Positions 32,601 to 43,700 of a stretch of DNA of 64,000 nucleotides are shown here, piece by piece; position 1 is the first letter of the stretch; every line of letters starts with the position of its first letter. A program made the position numbers and the translations under genes. Source of the stretch: Cydia pomonella (taxonomy: Eukaryota > Arthropoda > Insecta > Lepidoptera > Tortricidae); NCBI RefSeq assembly GCF_033807575.1, contig NC_084721.1, positions 3,472,001-3,536,000 of the forward strand, written 5' to 3'. Below the pieces are notes generated by a model. It did no database searches. It saw only the letters and a list, made by a program, of their open reading frames with translations, and was not told the DNA's origin.

Positions 32601-33049
32601 GAGAGCGGTTCCACAGTATCTCACGTGCGAGATATTATCGCGGCGCTTTCATCTCGTGTTGATATGTTATACCTATTTATACTCTGGTAATTCACAACAT
32701 TAATTAAACTTATTTTATTAACATCAAATTGAACTAAGAAGTGAAATGGAGTGTCCATGTATTCATAAAATTCCAGGGCCTTTTGACGCCAGTCGTGGAG
32801 TTGGAAATATTTCTTTCATTTTTTTGTTAGTTTGTTCAAGTTTTTACTTTAGTGTCCCACTTCCCACTGCTGGGCTAGGCTGCTGCTGGAAATTAAAATA
32901 CACAAACAATATATTGTATAATTTAATAAAATCACTTTATTATTTTTGTATTTTATTTTACTATCACTGTTTCTTTTAATAATTATCTATGTATACATAT
33001 AAGCCACTAATAAGATGGTGTTTATTGACTTCCTTCCTTCATATCAAAT

Positions 33050-33262
33050 TCAGTGTTGATTGACGTTTTTAATCGTACTCAAAATTCATGTCAGTACTTA
33101 GAGACGTCGGTGAAAAAAAAAAAAAAAAAAATTGAGAAAAGGGTGCCGCAATGATTCGGTCCTTACGACACGATGCCATACTTGATAAATCTGTTGCTGT
33201 CTTCAAATCAATCCTACACCATTATAGAGGCTCCGGAGAACCCAATCCAATCCGATGGATCA
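33050..33262 (-). pseudogene. Truncated last exon, copy 1 of 3
   Basis: Matches the 3' half of gene C exon 8 in reverse: GGTGCCGCAATGATTCGGTC, CGACACGATGCCATACTTGA and AGAGGCTCCGGAGAACCCAA on the plus strand. It is damaged in the CG-motif region by an A-run. Similarity stops before the TGC SDSN segment and no acceptor is present. It runs into a spacer with GGATCATGGATTGGATC that the other two truncated copies share. Confidence 0.7.
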
Positions 33263-33309
33263 TGGATTGGATCAATGTTTTTACTCACTTTCAGAACACT
33301 ATAATAACT

Positions 33310-33442
33310 GTAGGGCTAAGATGGTCGGCTCTTTATCATTTGTCACCATGCCTGTCACGTTCTAACAAGAATGTAAGCGTGAAAGTAACGGGTATAGAAT
33401 AGAATAGATTTATAGTGACAAGTGATAAAAATGGAACCATGC
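33310..33442 (+). repeat. Dispersed repeat (GGGCTAAGATGGTCGGCTC), copy 1
   Basis: GTAGGGCTAAGATGGTCGGC, TTTGTCACCATGCCTGTCAC and AAAATGGAACCATGCT; a near-identical copy is at 48437-48555. Followed at 33445-33490 by a piece of the CCTATGATGGGACTGG MITE. Confidence 0.75.
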
Positions 33443-33952
33443 TATAGTAGATACCCCTATAATGGAACTGGAACCGGTAATGGGACATAAAACTTTTTGT
33501 AAAATAAGTAACTAAAACTAGTTTATAAACACTGGCAACATTTTACCATAAACAAGGGTCATAGAGCTTCTTATGTTTGATGTTTCATTAAATTTGCTTT
33601 TTTCTAAAGAAATTGACGCCCAGCCAAAAGTTGTCGGGAAACTGAAAGACTAATCAGTAAGAATTCTTAACAACTCCGCTAAGAGAGGAGAGTACGTATT
33701 TTAATTATTTTAAATTATAATAAATTATTTACTTCGTGTAAATTAGAATGTGTTTTGTTAATTGCATTTACCATGAGATTAAATAGGTATACAACACATT
33801 ATATATTATGTTGTTACTCCAGAGATGTAAAAAATTAATATTTTGCCCAATCCCATTATAGGAGCTGTAAAACTGCATATCTCCTATGATGGGACACACA
33901 TACGTAAAATTTAGTTAACAAACATGTCAACTATTTTAAAATTTCACGGTCT

Positions 33953-34099
33953 TGTTTAGACGGGGCGGAAACCCGCATCGAATTTTAGCTACATTACGGA
34001 ATATTGAGGATATAGTACACTGAATTCTGCCGACCGATCAAATACCGCAATGTAATGAACCTCGTATGCGACTTCTCTCATAGTCTAAATGAGCCCTAA
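33953..34099. mobile_element. MITE (TTTAGACGGTGCGAG family), copy 2
   Basis: TTGTTTAGACGGGGCGGAAA at the left and CATAGTCTAAATGAGCCCTA at the right, with inner GACCGATCAAATACCGCAAT. Same family as 12629-12775. Confidence 0.65.
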
Positions 34100-34149
34100 T
34101 ATATTGAATTGTTGAATTAAATACATTTATTTTAAATTAATATCGATGC

Positions 34150-34470
34150 TCCCTATTCTCATTCTAATATTTCAGATCGCTAGGGTCACCGGTTCCTTTC
34201 CTTTCCATTACCGGGGTTCCATCACTGGAGCTTTGTGATCCATGACTGGAGATAAAAAACAAAGTTTTAATTTGTTGATTATGTGGAAACGAATTGCAGT
34301 AAGTATCTTTTGTATAATATGTCTGAAACATAAAAGACGGATAGAGGACATTCAACTTTTAACACGCTAAGGAGTAGAAGTTTTACCTGTATCGGGGAAA
34401 TGTCACAAATGCTACAAATTTGCTCTTAAATGTCCCATGACTGGTGCCGTTACCCTAGGTACCATCGCTT
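34150..34470. repeat. MITE remnant (CCCATGACTGG family)
   Basis: CATTACCGGGGTTCCATCAC, GGAGATAAAAAACAAAG and AAATGTCCCATGACTGGTGC parallel 25030-25262. Confidence 0.5.
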
Positions 34471-34599
34471 GATAGCAGCAATATAGACCATCAACTTATG
34501 TGCCTAAGATAAAATTTAATAAAGTTCACCTATTAACTTATTAACAAAATCGTGTGTACAAATACTTCATTACCTCCCTCGTCATCCTTTTACCTACGG

Positions 34600-34760
34600 T
34601 TTTATCGTGTTCAAAATCCATACCATATACTTGGCGTCGTCAGTGTACACTTCAGGAAAAAGGGTGCCGCACCGATTGAATCCATACGACACGATACCAT
34701 ACTGGATAAACTCGGTTACGGCCTCCAAACCGATCCCACTATTCTCCGGTGAAGCCAATA
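34600..34760 (-). pseudogene. Truncated last exon, copy 2 of 3
   Basis: Plus-strand text GGTTTTATCGTGTTCAAAAT, ATACTTGGCGTCGTCAGTGT and CATACGACACGATACCATAC is the reverse of gene C exon 8 from the WGDRNRF region to the stop. The active-site half is absent, with the same spacer as copies 1 and 3 beyond it. Confidence 0.75.
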
Positions 34761-34974
34761 TCCGATCCTCCGTGGATCATAGATTAGATTTATACTTTTA
34801 CTCAATTTCAGAATACTACAAAAACTGGACAGTAAAATACATCATCAATTTATGCTTAATTTAATAAAATTCACCATTTCTGTTTTTAACAATACTTATT
34901 TTGCCATTAACAATAGTGTCTATAAAAAAAATATTGCCTTCCTCACCTTCCCTCCAAAATTTGTGCTGATTTAC

Positions 34975-35122
34975 GGTTTTATCATATTCAAAACCAAGCC
35001 ATCTACTTAGTGACGTCAGTGTACACTTCGTTCGGTCCATACGACAAAATTCCATACTGGATAAATCCGTTAGAATGTCCAAATCTATGCCACACCATTA
35101 AAGAGGCTCCGTAGAACCCAAT
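34975..35122 (-). pseudogene. Truncated last exon, copy 3 of 3
   Basis: Minus-strand reading gives GASLMVWHRFGHSNGFIQYG, ILSYGPNEVYTDVTK, so the stretch with the CG motif and following residues is deleted. The active-site Ser segment is missing upstream. It lies 156 nt beyond the real last exon of gene C. Confidence 0.8.
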
Positions 35123-35277
35123 CCGATCCATCCATTGATCGTGGATTGGATCTATATTTTTTCTCATTTTCAATATATATAATATAAAATACACCATCAA
35201 CTTGTGTATAATTTAATTAAACTATTAACAAAATCGTGTTTATAAATAATTCATTTCCTTCCTGGCCATCCTTTTAT

Positions 35278-37691
35278 CTATGGTTTTATCGTGTTCAAAA
35301 CCCATGCCATGTACTTGGTGACGTCAGTGTACACCTCAGGAAAAGGAGTGCCGCAACGGTTTGGTCCGTACGACACGATGCCATATTGGATAAATCGGTT
35401 GCGATCCCCAAATCGATCCCACACCATTAAAGGGGCTCCGGAGAACCCTCGACAGGAACCCTTACTGTTGGAGTCAGAGCAGATCTTGTTGATCATGTCG
35501 TCTTCTTCGCCATGTTTTCTGTTACTGAAATAAAGGACATCATGAAAACATTGCACGGCAAACGACTTTATCATATTTATATTTTTACTACATAATGGAT
35601 CCACATGGGGACGTTAATGTACATGGTAGAAATATGTTTCTGGTACCTAGGTACAATGTACGATACAATATACACTCCATTTTAATGAAATGAAAGCTTT
35701 CTCATATGAATAAATAACCAAACCCTCTAAGTAATACGTGAGACTGGATTTGGATCAGCGCCTACGTTTCAATTTCGGCGCATCCGTTTCAATTTCTCGA
35801 ATATATGCAATCTTTGGTAAAATCACATATCACCTAACATACATGTAAGGTTCTATAATTCTTGAAAATTTTGCCAGTAACATCTTACTTCGAGAGGAAA
35901 AATCGACTTCACGAGTTAGTTGCTCAATATTACCTGTTGTACTGCTCCTGGCAGTACTGGGCAGTGTAAATGGACACGTTGACATAGAGCAGTGTTGCTG
36001 ACTCGTAGCTTTTCTCCGAGCGCTCCCTGTGGGTGACGGTAGCTGGCAATCCGACAATATTCCGGCGTCGCATGGACCGGGTCACTGGCAGGCAGACTGT
36101 GCCAGCGTTGTCTATAAAAATAGAAAAGAAAAACGTTTATTTAACCGTTCGTCACCGGCCAGTGCGCGCGGTGACTGCACCATGCAGGTTTGTCATGTTA
36201 CAGAATAAGCAGTACAAATGTAGTACAGTGTACAGTACATTGGAGAAGGGTTCTTATTGATGATCAAACGAACTTCTTGAAGTGAAGTTCGATCGATATT
36301 ATATGAGTCACTTCATTTGAAGATATAATTTTATATTAACCATGTATTTTCCCTATTGTACAGATAGCATCGCACACATTTAAGAGTAACTATTTTGATT
36401 AAAACTGTGAAAACCAATTTCCGCCCACTTCCGCTTACTGGTTACCTGCGTGCGGCGACCGCTGCGCTCTTCATTATTTTTAGAGAAGGCAGGAACCAAA
36501 ACTTATATCAGGGCTCTAGGGTGGGTGGGACCTTATATTATATCTTCAAATGAAGTGACTCATATAATATCGATCGAACTTCACTTCAAGAAGTTCGTTT
36601 GATCATCAATTATATTTCGTCACTTCATTTTTCAGATATAATTTTATATTAACCATGTAGATGTTTAGAGATATAAGTTTTGGTTGAAATAAGCCGAAAG
36701 CTTTGGCTGTCTGAGTATCTGGTTTAAGTTAAGACGTTCCTCCTAACTAGCACATGGACGCCGGGACGTCCCAAAGAGAGAGAAAAAACTTCCCAATTTA
36801 TATGCCATGCCAATGACCGCAGGATTTTATTTTATTTACTGTACGTTACGTATACACCGTACTAACATTAGAAATATATTATTAAAAAACATCATAGTGA
36901 GACACTAAAAACATATATCTATCTTAGTCCGAAGTAAAATAAGTCATTCGGGTGAAAATTATTTGTTAATGTTAACCATGGTGATAAAACGAAATATTTA
37001 GTATTTTTATTTATTTTTTATTTATCTGAACTACTGTATTTGCAGTTAGGCCGTTACTCATATAAAGTATCCTTGGTATGAGATATTCATATTATAGTTT
37101 AATGTTTCAAATTATTAGATTATAAGTTAATCGCCATCTATATATGGCTAGAATTTATTTATTTTCAGGTGCTAAAGATTTATTTTGATCAGAATTTATT
37201 TATTTTCAATTTCTAGAGATTTATTTTCATCAGTTGTATTAAGTTAGTGTCCCAAATATACCATATTTTGATGTTTTGAGTTATATTATTTAAAATCGTA
37301 TTTCAGTCGTTTAACTTTAACCAATTCTATAATAAAAGAAAACGATCTGATGATCCTTTTTTATGAAAACACATGATACTATTTTAATTGACTGCTAAAG
37401 AAATCCAGAAGTATGGTAAATGAAACTGAACCAAAATTAAATCAATGTTTAGCGAACAACTGTGTAATGGGTTGTGTTTTAAGCCATCAAGTAATTGAAG
37501 TTATTATCACTGTATCGAACGCAGAGTAGCCCACCTGCGTAGACTGCAGACCAAGTTCAGGACATAATATGTGTACACAAGTATACTGTGGCAATTGAGT
37601 TATGAAGCCTTGTTTAAAAGCATAAAGAAAGTTTAGGTATGTAGGTTCAAAATAAAAAGTACATATTAGGTATGTACACATGATACATATA

Positions 37692-37731
<40 letters not shown>

Positions 37732-40700
37732 TTTTAATACACCTTTTAGGATATCAAAACAAAGCCTAATAATCCCGTTTCAATTTGTTGTTCACAATGA
37801 AACATAATTCACTAAGATTCTATACACTTTGTGGTCTCCTTTACATTCAGTTTAATTCGATTTCAAAAAGTAGAATTGATTCATAAAACGTCCATTTATG
37901 AATGTATGAAAGTTCACTAGCGGTCCTTGTCCGCGATACGGAATTAAAGAAGACAGGCGGTACTACTATTGATATCAACTTCAGACTCGTCTAAGAGTAA
38001 TAATAACTAAAATAAGACGTAATTTATGTCAACGATACAACCCAGCGTTACCTCCAGACAGGGTAGGATACGTTGTATTCATTGAGCAGATGGCGACAAT
38101 GAGAAAATTCAGTTATTAGGCTCATGCACACGCATGTCGGCTTACAGCAGCTCCTGCTGAACGAATAGTGACACAACGAGTCTTTGTAGATACAAAGACT
38201 CACGCGGCCTAGCGCGTTTTAAGATTTTTAATTTAAAAATAATAGTTTTTTATTTTATTTTCTCCAAAACGTGTCTAACGTCATTAAAATGCATTAAAAT
38301 CTCTGATCTATTCAAGAAGAAATATATTTTGGATTTTATCAAATGCAAAAATCCATCATGTTCTTGAAATATAAGAAATATATGAACGTGCATAAATCCA
38401 TATGCTTTCGGTTAAGATATGAAAAAATAAATTTATAAGGCTACTATAACTACTACTCAACTTTCGAAGTTATTTCTTATATAACATTATAATTTACCCA
38501 AATTGAAATGTTTATTATTGCGCTCATATTGCATATAATAAATAGGGCAAGGGCCAAGGCCCATTAATGACATCGGAATATATTTATAAATTAATTTTAT
38601 ATACCTAATGTATATTCGAGCTACTCGTATTACGGTGCTAAGTTAATAATAACCAGTTAAACCTGAGTAGGTAAAGTCAGCGTACAACATACATGATCAG
38701 TAATTAGCTTAATAAACATATGTACATGACTCCATGTGACAAGTCTTTTCATTCGAATAAAGATAAATAAGATGACCTTTTTTCTTTTATTAAATATTAA
38801 TGACAGCATGACACGATTGACCATATTTGCACAAATATCGGTGCTGTAGCTTCTATTCTCTCAGCGCAAACTAAACTAGCACAGCAATCAACCACGATAA
38901 CAATCCATAGTTTTTCACGTATTAAGCATCAAATCTCAAATGCCCTCTATTTTTATTTTATCCAAATATTCGCTCTGTCGGTAACGAAAGACATAGACGT
39001 AATGTTGTATATTTTTATAATGTATAAAAAATACACTTATAGAATAACTGGCATAATAAAATAAAAAAATGTATTGCTACTGTGGTTGTATTGCGAGTTT
39101 AGAAAACAAATATTATATTTAGTGATTCGGTCTTAATTTTATGAATGACTATATTAATTATACAGTAGTATAATTAGATTACAGATACTAAATGTATATG
39201 TACATATATTTCAAACTTAGCAAAAACATATTGCATAACCGTTTTGCGTGTTTTAAGTCTAGTGAACGTATTGCATAGTACCATCGCAATGGCTGAAAGA
39301 GTACCGCGACAGACACATGAGAGTTGAACCATACATTTATTTATTTATTTTAGGTATACGATTTCTATTACCTAATTAATTATTTAGTTATTTAAGTAGT
39401 AATCTGAGGGGTAATCCTTTAAAGGATAATCAGAGGGTAATCGTCTTGTTGTTTTAATACAATTAAATAAATATATGAATAGGTATTTACCTAGTTACCG
39501 ATTATTTACAACCATAAAAATAAACACTCAATGTCTGTGAGAGATGCGAACAAAATATCTTAATATGTGCAACTCGCCAAAATGAAGAGAAAACCATATT
39601 CTGATTAACTCGGATGGATGGTACTCTAGTGGTGCTTGACACTGAGCTCTTGCAAATTGTTCTACTAAATTGTCCTCTAATTCAATTGAAGTAAGTGTAC
39701 TTATTAACAGATAATAAGTACTTACTGGCATCGCCAATAAGCGACCATGACAATTACTCATTTATATCAAGTTTTGTTATATCTTATTTTGAGAAATAAA
39801 GATTCTTAAAACTGATATTATAAATAGGTATATTTTGATATAAGTATTCATTTGGTTGACTCTTTTTTATGCGATTTAATATAGGAGTAAACCAAAGTTG
39901 CCCATAACATTATTGACGTACGTAGCCATATTTTTATAGTTCGATTTATGAATGTTTCTGCATATCATAATGATTTAAAAATCGACACCAAAAAGTATGC
40001 ACTGTCAGGGCACCACTATACATATTAACAAGATATTTTATCAAGATTAAGTTTAGAAATTGCTTTCAAATCCATTACAGGTCTTTTATGACATATAAGA
40101 GTTTAAATATTGTACGTCAGAAAGAATATACTTTAAATAATACTGTGACGTGATGTAGGTACACGTAGCAATTCCCACTTTTAGAGACAAGTTATACCTA
40201 CCCAATGTATTAATATTATATTTATGTGGGTAGTGTAGTATAAAAACAATGTACTATTGTGTTAAATACAACATTTGTGAGTCGCTTGTTGATTTACATT
40301 CAACCTATGGGCGGGGCTTCTTTTTTCATTTAATACCGTACTATGGGTTAGGTGTGAGTAAAATTTGGATATATTCTAAGTGTTGGGCCGTCTAAAACCA
40401 AATAAAAAGAAAGCCTCCCTCGGCTTTATAACACAACATTATTCCCATTTTTAAGGCAATAAATTTCCCACAAAATATATGGGTATTATGAAAAATGCAC
40501 CAATATGAATGTCTAGGCCCTTTGTTTCGTTGTGCGTTGTGCATTATCCGATCTTTTGGTTCACGACCAATCGCCGCGCCGGGCGAAATCGGTGTTCGAA
40601 ATACGAACAGACTTTCCTTCGTGTTGGTTCACGACCAACCCCCAGGATGATTTTTTTTATGCCTTTGTTTCGTTGTGCGTTATCCGATCTTATACCTCCG

Positions 40701-43700
40701 TGTTGGTTCACGACCAACCCCCAGGCGAAATCGGTGTTCGAAATACGAACAGACTTTCCTTCGTGTTGGTTCACGACCAACCTCCAGGATGATTTTTTCC
40801 ATCGTGTTAGTTCTCGACTAACCTCCAGGATGTATGTATGTCCTTCAAGTTGAAGGATTGCACAACGATTTTAAAAACAAATATATGTATATTGCACAAC
40901 GAATTCAATGAAATCTCACAGCTAACACCATAGTAGGCAACGAAGATCGTTATAAAAAATGTGGTCTTGTGCCGAAGTGTTCGGCAACTAGACCGAGGTG
41001 TGGACGCTACCACGCACAAATAAAGAATGAAGAGCGCAGCGGTCGCCGCACGCAGGTAACCAGTAAGCGGAAGTGGGCGGAAATTGGTTTTCACAGTTTT
41101 AATCAAAATAGTTACTCTTAAATGTGTGCGATGCTATCTGTACAATAGGGAAACTACATGGTTAATATAAAATTATATCTGAAAAATGAAGTGACGAAAT
41201 ATAATCCACATGGAGCATAAGGACTCTTTACAGAGATAGAACGCTACTAAATAATCTTCCTGTAAATACAAAATTAAATATGATCCTCGAAACTGAAAAA
41301 GGTAAACGCTTTTCTCTAGGTTTTTCGAAATGACACACATAATTTTAGAGAGCATGATACATACTGAATAATATATTTACAGGATTTGTCAGCCTCAGGA
41401 GTCCGATGTCATTTCGTATGACTGGTTTGTAATCGTAACCTGGATGAAGAATAGCTTCTTCTATGAGTATATCCTGAAATAAGATAAAAATTGAGAAGTT
41501 AATTTACTGACAAAATTAAAAGTATAATCATATCGTGATAATCGTGTAAAATGTAAATAGATCTCGTATAGGTACTTCACCATAGAGATAAGCTTCACAC
41601 GCGACAACAGTCATAAGCGATCATGACTATCAGCGCCTTTTTGAATTATGACAAATTCGTCCCCTAATTAACGTAAACACAGCTATTAACGACCCATCGA
41701 AAATCTGCAGGTACTACCGATCTATTATAGTATTTTATGCAACAGTTGTATAAGAAGGGTCAAAAAAGGCGAGTGGCGTGAGTTACAATGTGAGCCGGAG
41801 CCGAAGGCGTAGGCGAACATTGTAAAGGAATACGCCACGAGCATTTTTTGACCTACTTATACAACGTTGCATACAATATTTTTCCTACGAGTCAACAAAA
41901 ATAAATCTTAATTTAGGTAAACAAATTACAGCAAAAGTATATAGCCAAGACGCGCGAGCATACCTTGTTACGCGCCCGGCCTGCCCCGGGCCGCGGCCGG
42001 CCGGTCAGCGACTCCTCGTAACTCATGAGGCCCTGGTACTTGCTACTTGTAAATTAAATTTTTTGACAGTTTTTTCTCAATTTTGGCCACCGTAGCCTAC
42101 GGAGACTAACAAGCAACGCTAAGCGGTCTTCGTAGTCTATGGGTGTTGCTATATTACGGGTGTCACATGCGTGATTCTGACTTATGAAGTAATTATTTTT
42201 ACTATGCAACCAAATGAATATTTTGTAAGTTGGCAGCAATGCACTTAGTTTAAAACTGTATTAGTTTTGGTTTTGTTAGGTTGGTAGCCATTAATCGCAG
42301 TAACGTTATAGCGATTAAAAGCACTAGAGCTTTTATGAGGAATAGACAATATAGAGTTTTCTTGAAACCTTTTATGTATGTTCTTATATTCGTGTTAATG
42401 AATGCATAAATGCCAGATAACAGTAGAGGAGTAGGAAAAAGTAATTTGATATGTTTTGGTGACCAGAACCACTTAAGAGGTAGGTTGATAATGTTCCACA
42501 AGCGTTTGTTCCTTGAGTACCGGGTACTTTTACGTTAGTTTGAGTGGTATTTCGAAAAAAGATAAAAATCACCAAACAAGGCGCGGATGGCGTGGACGCA
42601 GTTCATTCTCAGTTCAGTACATGACTTAGCTGTTTAGAGCATTTACTTTAATAATTGATTACAGACTTTACCTTTCATTACTAAAAGTATTCATTAAATT
42701 GTAAAATTCTGATTTTGTATCACAATTTATTAAAAAATTGTAATTTTAACCATTAAACATTAAATTAAAATAGGACGGCGATAGCTTCATTTCGTTTAGT
42801 TGTAGTACCTATCAACGACCCGTAAGTCGCTAATGACCACAACGTAATGTTTAGTTTTTCTTTACTTTATATTATCATATACTAGTTAGTATGACTAGTT
42901 AGTATTTACTCGTAGTTTTAGCCTAGATTAAGTTACCTATAGATTAAGTAAAATACGCTCCTATCACTTTTTATATCAATTCGCGCCAAATTGTGAAACT
43001 CGGATGTAAGCTGGTTTCCTACGGGACAGGCCTCGCCTAGTGTATAGGAAGCAGGCCAACTGGAAGGCACACACCCTGTTCTTTCAAATTATGTACTGTA
43101 GGATAGTTCTTTATTGTTATGTGTAAGCGTCAACTTGAATAAAAAAAAATATCATGGCACCATAAGCATTTTTATGGACCCATTTAAACTCAAATAATAA
43201 ATCTTTTTAAAAAACTATTACCGACCTATTATGTATGTCGTCGTCTAGTTTTCTTCTTTTAACGTTGTAAAAGTACCCACAGTTATGATATTTCTGGAGG
43301 ACCGATGTTGTGTAGTAACAACATTTATGAATATTTTTTTATTACTTAAAACTGTGTGAATTGCTGTGTAGTCACAAGGTCAATTAAATAAAAATAATGT
43401 TTTTTTTTATAAGTCGGTAATACATTTTATGTTCATACTTACATATTGTATCACCGACTCATAGGAATCGGTAATACAAACCATAAGAAGGTATAACCGA
43501 TCGTAGGTATATGATTTCAATGCATACTTACTTTTGTAATATGTATACGTTTCACTGCTGGGCACAGACCTTCTCTTACATACGATCGGAAATAGCTGCT
43601 TAAAAATCGTTAATAGCTTCACAGCCATTATTATCGGTCGGTAATAGTAACAATAGACTCAGTAACTTTATTAATTATTTTTTACATCAAAATCCTTTAT

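Noticed and set aside
33050..35122. Alternative last exons for gene C
   Set aside because: They lack acceptors and the active-site half, and have internal deletions, so they read as truncated duplicates.
40509..40853. Three overlapping open frames on both strands
   Set aside because: They come from a stop-poor tandem repeat; the frames are read equally in several phases and lack any protein-like conservation.
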